In this document: positions 17,833 through 26,583 of the stretch, in pieces | Position numbering within the stretch: position 1 is the stretch's first letter | Layout of the letters: every line of letters starts with the position of its first letter | Assembly: GCF_000025325.1 (NCBI RefSeq) | Contig: NC_013743.1 | Span: forward strand, 1,550,001 to 1,614,000 | Source of the DNA: Haloterrigena turkmenica DSM 5511 | GTDB taxonomy: Archaea > Halobacteriota > Halobacteria > Halobacteriales > Natrialbaceae | Direction of reading: 5' to 3' | Length of the DNA: 64,000 bases | Made by a program: the position numbers and the translations under genes | The notes under the pieces: model-generated | What the model saw: only the letters and a program-made list of their open reading frames with translations | What the model was told of the DNA's origin: nothing | Databases searched by the model: none

Positions 17833-18273
17833 ATGAATCGGCGCGTCTATCTCGCCGCCGTCGGCTCCGCCGTTTCGGCCGGACTGGCGGGCTGTTCGGC
17901 CGTCACCAGCCCTTTCGAGAACGACGATCCCTGTGACGGCCAGGGATGTACCATCGGGATGAACCGGAACGCGTTCCTCCCCGACGAGTACGAGGCCAGC
18001 GTCGGCGAGACCGTCGTCTGGAAGAACACCAGCGAAGCCATCCACACGGTGACGGCCCGCGAGGCGAGCCTCCCCGAGGGCGCCGACTACTTCGCGACCG
18101 GCGGCTTCGAGGACGAACAGACGGCGATCGACGCCTGGCACGAGTCCCAGGGCGGGAAACTCGAGACCCGCGAGACGTTCGAGCACACGTTCGAGGTGCC
18201 GGGAACCTACACCTACATCTGCGAACCCCACGTCAACGCCGGGATGACCGGCCAGATCATCGTCTCCGAGTGA
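17833..18273 (+). CDS. Halocyanin-type blue copper lipoprotein
   Basis: Protein of 146 residues. The N-terminus MNRRVYLAAVGSAVSAGLAG ends in a lipobox with Cys21, so it is a lipid-anchored electron carrier outside the membrane. The cupredoxin copper ligands are His71 (SEAIHTV), Cys130, His133 and Met138 (YICEPHVNAGM). An extra Cys pair (Cys34, Cys39; CDGQGC) sits near the N-terminus. TATA GGTTATATTC lies about 30 bases before the ATG. It is divergent from pssA. Confidence 0.9.
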   Translation: MNRRVYLAAVGSAVSAGLAGCSAVTSPFENDDPCDGQGCTIGMNRNAFLPDEYEASVGETVVWKNTSEAIHTVTAREASLPEGADYFATGGFEDEQTAIDAWHESQGGKLETRETFEHTFEVPGTYTYICEPHVNAGMTGQIIVSE

Positions 18274-18626
18274 GACGGTCGACGGACGCGCGTTCTGCCA
18301 TCGTTCTGGGCCGCCCTCGAGCGCACGTCTCTCGAGAACCGATCTGTGGCCCATCGATCCGGATGTAGCCCGTCGACGCTGGTCGATACGGCCCTGTGAG
18401 AGGGATCGGTATCGAACCGATTGCTCTCGCGTAGAAATTATTTCGGTTTCGAGTATCTTCCCCATTTGTATCTGGTTTCGTATATTTTGCGGGAAGTCGA
18501 CGAATCACCTACACACCGCCACTGCGGCCCGAAATCGGTGCTCTTCCACAGTGATTGGTGAAGACGTGACACACAGCGAGAAGAATCCTTCATGTTTATA
18601 CATTGCGGCGATGATGAGTTACGTAT
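18274..18626. other. Intergenic region with A/T-rich pckA upstream sequence
   Basis: This 353-base gap between the halocyanin gene and pckA holds no convincing gene. It contains A/T-rich patches (18430-18492, for example GAAATTATTTCGG and TTTCGTATATTTTGCG). A clear TATA TGTTTATACATT lies about 27 bases before the pckA ATG, supporting leaderless transcription. The extra A/T-rich patch 140-190 bases upstream could hold regulator sites for this gluconeogenic gene; none could be identified. Confidence 0.5.
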
Positions 18627-20138
18627 ATGTCCGAAACCGGGGCGGAGACCCGTCCGCTGGTCCGAGAGCTTCCTGACCCGACGACAGCGTCGAACGTGCG
18701 GTACGACCCGTCGTTCGAGGAACTCCGCGACCTCGCGGCCGACGACGAGACGACGACCGAGTTCGGATCGCCGTCGTACGTCAGTGAAACGCGATCCCGC
18801 AGCGCCGATCTGACGAAAAACGCCGTCGACGCCGCGTTCGACGAGCGCGACCACGCATTCGTCGACGACGCGATCGCCCGCGCGGGCGACCGCGAGATGG
18901 TCTGCGTCGATCGGCTGATGGGACGCCATCCCGATGCGACCTTCTGTTGCCGACTGTTCATCCCCGTCGAGCACGCTCACATCGCACTGGGCTGGCGGGA
19001 CCTGTTCGAACCGTCGGACGGTCGAGAGCCCGACCTCTATACGGTCATGGACCCCGACTACGACGAGACCGCCGTCCGCGTCCTTCCCGACGAGGGCTTT
19101 ACGGCCGTGCTGGGGACCGATTACATCGGCGAGGCCAAGAAGTCGTTCCTCCGGCTGTACATGTACCGGATCAAGGAACAGGGCGGCCTCGGCCTCCACG
19201 CGGGCAGCAAGCGCGTTCGCGTTCGTAACGAGGAGGGGGACCTCCAGACCGTCGGTCAGGTGTTCATGGGCCTGTCGGCGACCGGCAAGTCGACGCTCAC
19301 CTCCCACGGCTGCTGGCTCGAGGACCCCGAAGACGCCACGATGCTCCAGGACGACGTCTGTGGCCTCCTGCCCGACGGCACCGTCGCCGGCAGCGAGGGC
19401 GAGGGGCTGTTCATCAAGACCATCGGCCTCGACGACGAGGAACAGCCCGAACTCTACGAGGCCGCGACCCACGAGTCGGCCGTCTTCGAGAACGTCGCCG
19501 TCGACGACGACGGGACGGTCCACTTCGACGAGGATCGCTACACCTCGAACTCCCGAGCGGTCGTCCAGCGCGACCGACTCGAGAGCGCCGACGAGAAGAT
19601 CGACCTCAAGCGGATGGACCAGGCCTTCTTCATCACCCGAAATCCGCTGATGCCGCCGGTCGCGAAGCTCACGGACGATCAGGCGGCCGTCGCCTTCATG
19701 CTCGGCGAATCGATCGAGACCAGCGCCGGCGATCCGTCCCGCGCGGGCGAGTCGATCCGCGTGGTCGGAACCAACCCATTCATCATCGGCCCCGAGGGCG
19801 AGGAGGGCAACATCTTCCGAGACCTCATCGAGGCGCTGGACATCGAGTGTTACGTCATCAACACGGGCTATCTCGGCGAGAAATCCAAAGACATCGGCGT
19901 CGAGGAGTCCGTGACCGTCCTCACCGAAACCGCCCGCGGAACGATCGAGTGGACCGACGACGACCGCACCGGACTGACGATCCCCGAGAGCGTGCCCGGG
20001 TTCGACATCGGCGAGTACTACGTCCCCGACCACGTCGAGGACTACGACGAGGCCGTCGCAGAGCTGCGAGCCGAGCGTCGCGACTACCTCGAGCAGTTCG
20101 ATGAACTCCGCGAGGAGATCGCGGACGCCGTCTACTGA
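18627..20138 (+). CDS. pckA: Phosphoenolpyruvate carboxykinase (ATP)
   Basis: Enzyme of 503 residues converting oxaloacetate plus ATP to phosphoenolpyruvate, the entry step of gluconeogenesis. The kinase-1a P-loop GLSATGKST (about 214-222) and kinase-2 MLQDDVCG are present, and the substrate stretch EAKKSFLRLYMYRIKEQGG is conserved. The P-loop Ala replaces the more usual Gly of GLSGTGKT. Start ATG 18627 is preceded by TATA TTTATAC at about -27. Transcription is monocistronic. Confidence 0.93.
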   Translation: MSETGAETRPLVRELPDPTTASNVRYDPSFEELRDLAADDETTTEFGSPSYVSETRSRSADLTKNAVDAAFDERDHAFVDDAIARAGDREMVCVDRLMGRHPDATFCCRLFIPVEHAHIALGWRDLFEPSDGREPDLYTVMDPDYDETAVRVLPDEGFTAVLGTDYIGEAKKSFLRLYMYRIKEQGGLGLHAGSKRVRVRNEEGDLQTVGQVFMGLSATGKSTLTSHGCWLEDPEDATMLQDDVCGLLPDGTVAGSEGEGLFIKTIGLDDEEQPELYEAATHESAVFENVAVDDDGTVHFDEDRYTSNSRAVVQRDRLESADEKIDLKRMDQAFFITRNPLMPPVAKLTDDQAAVAFMLGESIETSAGDPSRAGESIRVVGTNPFIIGPEGEEGNIFRDLIEALDIECYVINTGYLGEKSKDIGVEESVTVLTETARGTIEWTDDDRTGLTIPESVPGFDIGEYYVPDHVEDYDEAVAELRAERRDYLEQFDELREEIADAVY

Positions 20139-20359
20139 TCGGGACCGCCGACAGAGCGAGTCTCGCGTCGGTTTCAGTGGTACCGGTTTCAGTTCGGACT
20201 CTCGTTTTCGGTTTTCCGGTGTCGCAGTTCCCAGCGTGCGATCGCCTGCCCGCTACCGACAGGCGCGTGACCGCTGGGACCATCTCTCACCGTCGGTCAG
20301 AAACTCTCGAATCAAAACTCGCTCGAGACGGAGTCAGCCGACCGATCCTAACCGGAAAG

Positions 20360-20388
20360 CTATTTACTCAGAACTGAGTATTCATTGT
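20360..20388 (+). promoter_or_regulatory. Promoter with perfect palindromic operator
   Basis: The TATA-like CTATTTACT begins at 20360. TACTCAG-AA-CTGAGTA (20365-20380) is a perfect 7+7 inverted repeat ending eight bases before the ATG at 20389. A repressor on this site would cover the TATA-proximal and start region. The binding protein is unknown. Confidence 0.6.
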
Positions 20389-20721
20389 ATGTCCTGGCAA
20401 GATCTCGTCTTTCTCGGCGGCAGTGTACTCACTGTCGTCGCATTGCTCCCGACGTTACGCGATCTCGACGCGCGAATTCCGCTGGCGACCAGCGTTCCCA
20501 AGTTCGCGCTCGCGGTGATCTATACCGGGACGTTCTACTCGCTGGGGATGACGTTCTCGGCGATCGGATTGCTCGGGACCGCAGTGATGTGGGCGCTCGT
20601 CGTCCGATACCGCTCCCCAACGGGGCGATACTCCTCGATCGGTCGGTCGGAGACACCGATCGACGGCGCGACGGTCGCAGAGCCGAGCCAGCGTCTCGGT
20701 GCCGATGGCGATCGGCTCTAA
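20389..20721 (+). CDS. Small membrane protein, unknown
   Basis: Protein of 110 residues from ATG 20389 (MSWQDLVFLGGSVLTVVALL), chosen over the longer open frame because of the promoter and the hydrophobic start. Three hydrophobic helices are visible (7-23, 36-52 and 55-72: VLTVVALLPTL, FALAVIYTGTFYSLGM, AIGLLGTAVMWALVV), followed by a polar tail of about 35 residues. The family is not recognised. Control by the palindrome directly before it is likely. Confidence 0.75.
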   Translation: MSWQDLVFLGGSVLTVVALLPTLRDLDARIPLATSVPKFALAVIYTGTFYSLGMTFSAIGLLGTAVMWALVVRYRSPTGRYSSIGRSETPIDGATVAEPSQRLGADGDRL

Positions 20722-20874
20722 ATCCCGCTCGAACATTTCGCACGGTCCACGACGAACGCTCGAGCGCTGTTATCGGGCCTCGAATTTTAAATTCTGTAAT
20801 GATCGTGAACGAATCTGGGGCAGAAGTTGCCGCACACGGATAGTGTTATATGCGTTCAGTTCCCACGGTCGATA

Positions 20875-21072
20875 ATGAGCGCGCAAGTACAACCGCCGAC
20901 TGCCCGCGTCTGCGAACGGTGCGGTCGAACCGAGCGATGGGATGACAACCTCGAGGCCTGGCAGATCGCTCGCGAGGATGGCGAAAAGCAGGTCGGAAAT
21001 CCACACTGCATTCACGAGTGGGACATCAACGGAACGTTCAATCCCGTCACCGGTAACGTAAACGCGGACTGA
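20875..21072 (+). CDS. HEWD-motif haloarchaeal microprotein
   Basis: Protein of 65 residues starting MSAQVQPPTARVCERCGR. The CERCGR pair of cysteines and a later HCIHEWDINGTFNP, with Cys and His, suggest a small zinc-binding fold. The HEWD string names a haloarchaeal family of unknown function. ATG 20875 is preceded by TATA GTTATATGCG about 28 bases upstream. Confidence 0.85.
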   Translation: MSAQVQPPTARVCERCGRTERWDDNLEAWQIAREDGEKQVGNPHCIHEWDINGTFNPVTGNVNAD

Positions 21073-21186
21073 GGAGGGCGCGGCCGTCCGGACCGATGCG
21101 GATCTCCGGTGCTAGAGCTTTGCGGTCATCTCGTGACGACGGCGTCACGGGACTTTTCTCCGTCTCGAGCGTAGCCGACGACACCC

Positions 21187-21489
21187 ATGCCGACGGTCTA
21201 CATTACGACACCACCGGCCGAAGCCGACCGGATCGCTGAGACGCTCGTCGAAGACCGACTCGCGGCCTGCGTTAATCGGCTGTCGACGACCTCGACTTAC
21301 CGCTGGAAGGGCGAGGTTCACCGCGACGACGAAGCCGTCCTGCTCGCGAAGACGACCGCCGACGCCTACGACGATCTGGTCGACTGCGTCGAAGAGCTCC
21401 ATCCCTACGACGTCCCCTGTATCGAACGCTTCGACGAAGCGCACGTCCTCGAGTCGTTCGCCGAGTGGCGGACCGAAACCGTCGAGTGA
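21187..21489 (+). CDS. cutA: CutA divalent-cation tolerance protein
   Basis: Protein of 100 residues, standard CutA length. Family stretches are MPTVYITTPPAEADRIAETL, LAACVNRLSTTSTYRWKGEV, DEAVLLAKTT and HPYDVPCI. CutA forms a stable trimer with a ferredoxin-like fold and has been linked to copper tolerance. Its true biochemical role is unsettled. A separate transcript is likely, and rpl11 follows 90 bases downstream with its own TATA. Confidence 0.93.
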   Translation: MPTVYITTPPAEADRIAETLVEDRLAACVNRLSTTSTYRWKGEVHRDDEAVLLAKTTADAYDDLVDCVEELHPYDVPCIERFDEAHVLESFAEWRTETVE

Positions 21490-21579
21490 CGGCCGAGCCG
21501 CGAGGCGCACGACACCGTATCACAGACTTCACTGCCCGAATTAGCAACCCTTAAAACTCGCGCACGGGTTGTGACGGGT

Positions 21580-22068
21580 ATGGCTGGAACCATCGAAGTG
21601 CTCGTTCCGGGTGGCCAGGCCAACCCTGGCCCACCGCTCGGTCCCGAGCTCGGACCGACCCCTGTCGACGTGCAGGCGGTCGTACAGGAAATCAACGACC
21701 AGACGGAAGCGTTCGACGGGACCGAGGTCCCCGTCACCGTCGACTACGAGGACGACGGATCGTTCTCGATTGACGTCGGTGTCCCACCGACGGCCGAACT
21801 GATCAAGGACGAGGCCGGATTCGACACCGGCAGCGGCGAACCCCAGAAGGACTTCGTCGCCGACCTCTCGATCGAGCAGGTCAAACAGATCGCCGAGCAG
21901 AAACTCCCCGATCTGCTCGCCTACGATCCGAAAAACGCGGCGAAGGAAGTCGTCGGCACCTGCGCCTCGATGGGCGTCACTATCGAGGGCGACGACGCTC
22001 GCGAGTTCAAGGAGAAGGTCGACGCCGGCGAGTACGACGACGTACTCCTCGAGGAAGCCGCAGCGTAG
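21580..22068 (+). CDS. rpl11: Ribosomal protein L11
   Basis: Protein of 162 residues of the large-subunit stalk base. It starts MAGTIEVLVPGGQANPGPPL, the conserved L11 start, and contains LGPELGPTPVDVQAVVQEIN. The C-terminal rRNA-binding domain follows (KNAAKEVVGTCASMGVTIEG). An in-frame GTG nine bases earlier is not needed, because TATA CTTAAAAC (21550-21557) gives a leaderless start at the ATG. It is monocistronic and stands apart from rpl1. Confidence 0.96.
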   Translation: MAGTIEVLVPGGQANPGPPLGPELGPTPVDVQAVVQEINDQTEAFDGTEVPVTVDYEDDGSFSIDVGVPPTAELIKDEAGFDTGSGEPQKDFVADLSIEQVKQIAEQKLPDLLAYDPKNAAKEVVGTCASMGVTIEGDDAREFKEKVDAGEYDDVLLEEAAA

Positions 22069-22444
22069 TCGGCGAGCGCTTTATCGTTCTTGCAGTCGAC
22101 GCCACCGTGTAGTTGCGAGTGCTCGGACCACGAGCAGAACGAGTGTGTCGGAGTGTTTCGGTGACGGATCGACGGTGTACCCGACGATCCCTCGAACCGC
22201 GAACGCACCGAGTATTCTTCGTTCGTATCGCCGACCGATAGCGTACCCCCCGGCAGTCGAACATGGGCCGTTTACTCGGCGATTACGGCTATTTTGCCGG
22301 TCCCTATCCGTATCTGTACGCCGATCTCCGGGACGCCGACGGTGGACGACCGGGACCGTAGCCGTGACCTATCCCGCGTTCGGGTGGGCGTACCGGTTCA
22401 TATTGTGGTAATAACAAATGATTCGTGGCTGTTGGAGGTTCGGT
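22069..22444. other. Intergenic region between rpl11 and the MBL hydrolase gene
   Basis: This 376-base gap lacks a convincing gene. A 33-codon frame (22263-22361) shows no promoter or ribosome site I can support. Near the 3' end, TTCATATTGTGGTAATAAC (22397-22415) is an A/T-rich promoter candidate, and GGAGGT (22434-22439) is a ribosome-binding site for the next gene. That gene therefore has a leader, unlike most here. Confidence 0.5.
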
Positions 22445-23854
22445 ATGCGAGTGACCTATCTCGAGTCGGCAGCGATCCTCGTCGAAGACGAGCGGACATC
22501 GATTCTCTGTGATCCCTGGCTGGTGGACGGCGCGTACTACGGCTCGTGGGCGCACTATCCCGAACCGGAGTTCGACCCCGAGGACTTCAACGACGTCGAC
22601 TACATCTACATCTCGCACATCCATCCGGATCACTTCGATCCCGACACGCTCGAGCGCATGGACACGGACATTCCGGTGCTCATCCACGACTACCGGTGGG
22701 ACTACCTCCACGACGCCATCGCCGCACTGGGCTTCGACGTGATCGAACTGTCCCACGGCGAGCGCACGCCGCTCGAGGGCGACATGCACATCAACGTGCT
22801 CGCGGCCGACGGCTGCGATCCGGAGCGCTGCGGGAACTACTTCGGCTGTACGTGGTACGATGACGAGGCGGAGGACCCGGGCTCGACGCAGGTCGACTCG
22901 ATGGCAGTCATGGATAACGGGGAGCAGACGGTCGTCAACACCAACGACGTGCCGTTTTCGATCGCCGAGTCGGTCTGCCGGACGGTCGCCGACGAGTACG
23001 GGACGGTCGACCTCCTCTGTCACCAGTACAGCGCGGCGCAGTTCTACCCCCAGGCCGTCACCGACTACAGCCACGAGGAGAAGATCCGCGAGCGCGACCG
23101 CGTTATCCGCGAGAAACACGAGCGCGCGCTCGAGTTCATCGACATCTTCGAACCCCGCTACTACATGCCCTTCGCTGGCGAGTACGTGCTGACGGGCGAT
23201 CTCGCCCATCTCAACGAGTACACGGCAAACCCGCCCCGCGAGGAGGCGCTCGAGTTCTTCACCGAGGCCGTCGATCCCGACGACCACGAGTGCGTGTTCT
23301 TGAACTCCGGCGAACACATCGACCTCGAGACCGGCGAGCGATCCGCGCCGTTCGAGCCAGCGGATCCGGAGGCGAAGCGCCGCTACATCGAGGAAGAGTT
23401 GGCGCCGCGATCGTTCGAGTACGAGAGCGATCCGATGCCGACGCTGTCGGAGCTCCAGGCGTACGTTCCCTACGCCTACGAGAGTCTCGAGGAGAAGCGC
23501 GAGCGGATCGGGTACAGCACCGAGACGACGGTCCTGATATCGCTAGTCGACGACGTCTACCTCGAGCTCTCGATGAACGGCGGCGGCTACCGGTACGTGT
23601 CAGATCCGCGCCCCGTGGAGTACGACGGCTACGTCACACTCGAGGTCGACGCTCGACTCCTGAAACGACTGTTCGAGGGCCCCCATAGCGCCTACTGGGC
23701 GGACGCGAAAATCGGCTCGCACCTCGGGGTCCAGAAGGAGCCGGACATCTACGAGCGTGGGTTGTACCTCTGTCTCGGATCGTTCCACACACACGGCCAC
23801 GACGTGCCAGTCGAGGCGGACGCGACAGCGAGTGCGAAAGCGACACAGGAGTAG
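22445..23854 (+). CDS. Metallo-beta-lactamase-fold hydrolase of the UlaG/CMAH-like type
   Basis: Protein of 469 residues from ATG 22445 (MRVTYLESAAILVEDE), five bases after a GGAGGT site. The metal motif HIHPDH is at H58, H60, D62 and H63. The family looks like UlaG or the MBL part of CMP-Neu5Ac-hydroxylase/NamH proteins (WAHYPEPEFDPEDFNDVDYI, LCHQYSAAQFYPQAV). No Rieske CxH motif is present, so a hydroxylase cannot be claimed. The C-terminal 120 residues may form a separate domain (LLKRLFEGPHSAYWADAKIG). Substrate unknown. It lies between rpl11 and rpl1. Confidence 0.8.
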   Translation: MRVTYLESAAILVEDERTSILCDPWLVDGAYYGSWAHYPEPEFDPEDFNDVDYIYISHIHPDHFDPDTLERMDTDIPVLIHDYRWDYLHDAIAALGFDVIELSHGERTPLEGDMHINVLAADGCDPERCGNYFGCTWYDDEAEDPGSTQVDSMAVMDNGEQTVVNTNDVPFSIAESVCRTVADEYGTVDLLCHQYSAAQFYPQAVTDYSHEEKIRERDRVIREKHERALEFIDIFEPRYYMPFAGEYVLTGDLAHLNEYTANPPREEALEFFTEAVDPDDHECVFLNSGEHIDLETGERSAPFEPADPEAKRRYIEEELAPRSFEYESDPMPTLSELQAYVPYAYESLEEKRERIGYSTETTVLISLVDDVYLELSMNGGGYRYVSDPRPVEYDGYVTLEVDARLLKRLFEGPHSAYWADAKIGSHLGVQKEPDIYERGLYLCLGSFHTHGHDVPVEADATASAKATQE

Positions 23855-23913
23855 TCACGGCGTCTGCGGCGACGGTCGGGTGTGACGTCTCGGCCGTCGA
23901 TCGACTGCTGCGG

Positions 23914-24522
23914 TCAGATCTTGTTCGCGGGAGGGACGGTGCGGTCGTCGGGCTGAGACGTGCCGCCGGTGGCCATGACCACGCGCACGCCCGCGCCGAT
24001 CCCGAGGGCGCCGGCGAGACCGGCCACGACGACGGTCAGCGCCAGCGAGAGACCGGCGACGCCGGCGAGCACACTGCCGAGGAGGATACCGACCGAGAGC
24101 CGGTCGCAGCCGAGCCGCGCCGCGAGCGATCGTCCGAGCGCGACGAAACCGAGGTCCGTGAACGCGGGCACGATCGTCCCCCCGAAGACGATCATCGGAA
24201 TCCCGAAGAACGGCCCCAGATCCGTATCGAGTATCAGGTATCCCGTGCTGCCGAGCCCGACGACGACGAGCAGGCTCGGCAGGCCGACGCAGATCGAAAT
24301 GACCGGACTCCGGCGGGCCTTCGTCACCGTTCGCGGGGCGTACCCCTGGAGCAATCCGAGCACCACGGCCGCGAACACGAACGTCCCGGCGAACAGGAAC
24401 CCCGCTCGCTCGAGCGAGCCGACCGTTTCCAGCGCCTCAAGGCTGATTCCGCCGACCGTTAGCGGCGTGATCGTCCCGGTTCCCGTCGCCCAACTAACAC
24501 TATATAAATCTAATGGCCACAT
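23914..24522 (-). CDS. Multi-pass membrane protein, unknown
   Basis: Protein of 202 residues with five hydrophobic helices (FLFAGTFVFAAVVLGLL, ICVGLPSLLVVVGLG, FFGIPMIVFGGTIVPAFT, LLGSVLAGVAGLSLAL and VVAGLAGALGIGAGVRVVMA). ATG 24522 is chosen because the strong A/T-rich promoter (CGAAAATATTATAATTTG on the minus strand) sits 26-40 bases upstream; the ATG at 24543 would overlap it. The family is not recognised. It is convergent with the MBL gene and divergent from rpl1. Confidence 0.75.
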   Translation of the reverse strand: MWPLDLYSVSWATGTGTITPLTVGGISLEALETVGSLERAGFLFAGTFVFAAVVLGLLQGYAPRTVTKARRSPVISICVGLPSLLVVVGLGSTGYLILDTDLGPFFGIPMIVFGGTIVPAFTDLGFVALGRSLAARLGCDRLSVGILLGSVLAGVAGLSLALTVVVAGLAGALGIGAGVRVVMATGGTSQPDDRTVPPANKI

Positions 24523-24641
24523 ATACGAAATGTACACAATCACAAATTATAATATTTTCGCTCGTCGGCTAGATTTCTGCGCCTCTCGTCGAGACGAGCG
24601 TCGCGTTTCTCGAGCGAACCGGAGAGCGCGGGGTTCGTCAG

Positions 24642-24727
24642 CTATAGTAGCCGCTGAAAGTCAATGCACACCTGATCGCACGACGGTGTTGCGATCAGTG
24701 TGTGAATAGTTTCAGTGGCTACTATAG
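24642..24727. repeat. 86-bp MITE-like imperfect inverted repeat
   Basis: The left arm (24642-24680) begins CTATAGTAGCCGCTGAAAG and the right arm (24690-24727) ends TTTCAGTGGCTACTATAG. They are reverse complements apart from about five mismatches and one single-base gap, around a nine-base centre. It codes for nothing. No clear target duplication flanks it. The form fits a miniature inverted-repeat element or other mobile palindromic repeat. I recall similar palindromes in haloarchaeal genomes but did not check this. Confidence 0.65.
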
Positions 24728-24785
24728 TGGCATGAGCGGTCCGGACACTCACGGACAGCGAGGGGGCCAGCGCTGGCAGTTCGAC

Positions 24786-24881
24786 GGGTTTAAGTTCGCC
24801 ATGGCACTCCGTTCAAAGGAGACAGGCCTCGCCTGTTTCACTGACCCGTAGGAGCACTCCTGCGTACTACGGAGGTGAACG
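24786..24881 (+). promoter_or_regulatory. rpl1 promoter and structured mRNA leader (L1 autoregulation type)
   Basis: TATA GTTTAAGTT (24788-24796) is followed by a leader of about 65 bases. Hairpin 1 is GAGACAGGC-CTC-GCCTGTTTC (24819-24839, nine pairs). A second weaker stem (GTAGGA / TCCTGC) is at 24848-24863. A perfect Shine-Dalgarno GGAGGTGA (24871-24878) precedes ATG 24882. In haloarchaea and Methanococcus, L1 represses its own mRNA by binding a leader that mimics its 23S site. Placement and structure fit this, and binding is inferred. Confidence 0.7.
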
Positions 24882-25514
24882 ATGGCAGATTCGGATATTG
24901 AAACAGCAGTCGCTCGCGCACTCGAGGACGCCCCCGATCGGAACTTTACCGAGACGGTCGACCTCGCGATCAATCTGCGCGACCTTGACCTAAACGAACC
25001 GTCGAACCGAGTTGACGAGTCTATCGTCCTGCCGTCCGGAACCGGCCAGGATACGCGAATCGTCGTCATTGCCGAGGGAGAAACCGCCGTCCGCGCCGAA
25101 GAGGCCGCGGACGAGGTGCTCTCGGTGGACGACGTGGCCGATCTGGACGATGACGACGCCAAGGACATGGCCGACGAGACGGACTTCTTCATCGCCGAAG
25201 AGGCGATGATGCAAGACATCGCCCGGCACCTGGGTACCATCCTCGGTCCCCGAGGGAAGATGCCGGACCCGCTCGCGCCCGACGACGACGTCGTCGAGAC
25301 CGTCAACAGACTCAAAAACACCGTGCAGCTTCGCTCCGGCGACCGACGAACGTTCCACACGCTCGTCGGCTCCGAGGAGATGGACGCCGAGGACGTTGCC
25401 GACAACATCGACGTCATCCTGCGTCGCCTGCACGCCGACCTCGAGAAGGGGCCCCAGAACATCGACGCCGTCTACGTGAAGACGACGATGGGGCCGTCCG
25501 TGGAGGTGGCCTAA
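24882..25514 (+). CDS. rpl1: Ribosomal protein L1
   Basis: Protein of 210 residues. Family stretches are [35 protein letters not shown] and [20 protein letters not shown]. It binds 23S rRNA at the L1 stalk and probably represses this operon through the leader. Start ATG 24882 follows a strong ribosome site. Its stop overlaps the region giving the rpl10 ribosome site (GGAGGTGGCC). Confidence 0.96.
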   Translation: MADSDIETAVARALEDAPDRNFTETVDLAINLRDLDLNEPSNRVDESIVLPSGTGQDTRIVVIAEGETAVRAEEAADEVLSVDDVADLDDDDAKDMADETDFFIAEEAMMQDIARHLGTILGPRGKMPDPLAPDDDVVETVNRLKNTVQLRSGDRRTFHTLVGSEEMDAEDVADNIDVILRRLHADLEKGPQNIDAVYVKTTMGPSVEVA

Positions 25515-25515
25515 C

Positions 25516-26562
25516 ATGAGCGCACAGGCCGAACGCAAGACCGAGAACCTTCCCCAGTGGAAGAAAGAGGAAGTCGACGAGCTCCAGGAGATCATCGAGA
25601 GCTACGACAGTGTCGGCATCGTCGGCATCACCGGCATTCCGAGCAAGCAGCTCCAGGATATGCGCCGGGATCTGCACGGGACCGCCGAGCTCCGCGTCAG
25701 CCGCAACACTCTGCAGGTCCGCGCGCTGGAGCAGTCCGGACTCGAGGACCTCGTCGAACACGTCGAGGGCCAGGTCGGAATCGTCGGCACGAACGACAAC
25801 CCGTTCACGCTCTACAAGGAGCTCGAGGCGTCGAAGACGCCCGCCCCGATCAACGAGGGCGAGGTCGCCCCGAACGACATCGTCATCCCCGAGGGTGACA
25901 CCGGGGTCGACCCGGGGCCGTTCGTCGGCGAACTCCAGAGCATCGGTGCCAACGCACGGATCGAAGAGGGTTCGATTCAGGTCATGGAGGACTCGACGGT
26001 CCTCGAGGCCGGCGGCGAAGTCTCTGCTGATCTGTCGAACGTCCTCAACGAGCTCGGGATCGAGCCCAAGGAGGTCGGACTCGACCTTCGCGCCGTCGTC
26101 GCCGACGGCGTGCTCTTCGACCCCGAGGACCTCGACATCGACGTCGAGGCCTACGAGAGCGACGTGTCGACCGCCGCGGCTCGCGCACGGAACCTCGCGA
26201 TCAACGCGAGCTTCCCGACCGCGTCGACGGCGCCGGCGCTCATCGCCAAGGCCACGGGCGAGGCCAAGAGCCTCGGCCTGCAGGCCGCGATCGAGGACGA
26301 AGAGCTGATGCCCGACCTCGTCAGCAAGGCCGACGCACAGCTGCGTGCGCTCGCGGCTCAGATCGACGACGAGGAGGCCCTGCCCGAGGAACTGCAGGGC
26401 GTCGACGCGGCCGCTGAGCCGGCCGCCGACGAGGGCGACGAGGAATCGGCTGACGAACAGGACGACACCGAACCGGACGCCGACGAGGCCGACGCCGACA
26501 CCGACGATGACGACGACGACGGCGGTGACGGCGGGGCCGGTCTCGGCGAGATGTTCGGATAA
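25516..26562 (+). CDS. rpl10: Ribosomal protein L10 (acidic stalk protein P0)
   Basis: Protein of 348 residues, archaeal P0 type. It contains the rRNA-binding core ([32 protein letters not shown]), the archaeal insertion, helices that hold L12 dimers (about 270-300), and a very acidic tail ending [10 protein letters not shown]. The tail matches the L12 tail type that recruits translation factors. The ATG is one base after the rpl1 stop. Confidence 0.95.
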   Translation: MSAQAERKTENLPQWKKEEVDELQEIIESYDSVGIVGITGIPSKQLQDMRRDLHGTAELRVSRNTLQVRALEQSGLEDLVEHVEGQVGIVGTNDNPFTLYKELEASKTPAPINEGEVAPNDIVIPEGDTGVDPGPFVGELQSIGANARIEEGSIQVMEDSTVLEAGGEVSADLSNVLNELGIEPKEVGLDLRAVVADGVLFDPEDLDIDVEAYESDVSTAAARARNLAINASFPTASTAPALIAKATGEAKSLGLQAAIEDEELMPDLVSKADAQLRALAAQIDDEEALPEELQGVDAAAEPAADEGDEESADEQDDTEPDADEADADTDDDDDDGGDGGAGLGEMFG

Positions 26563-26583
26563 TCACTACTGGAGGACACTACA

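Larger units (their letters stand above)
24523..24881. other. Divergent promoter region with MITE-like repeat and rpl1 leader
   Basis: This 359-base interval contains the A/T-rich promoter of the minus-strand membrane gene (24535-24560), the 86-bp inverted repeat (24642-24727), and the TATA plus structured leader of rpl1 (24786-24881). No open reading frame in it is supported. Confidence 0.7.

Noticed and set aside
22263-22361. 33-codon frame (MGRLLGDYGYFAGPYPYLYA start) between rpl11 and the MBL gene
   Set aside because: No promoter or ribosome site and no known family, so it was not called.
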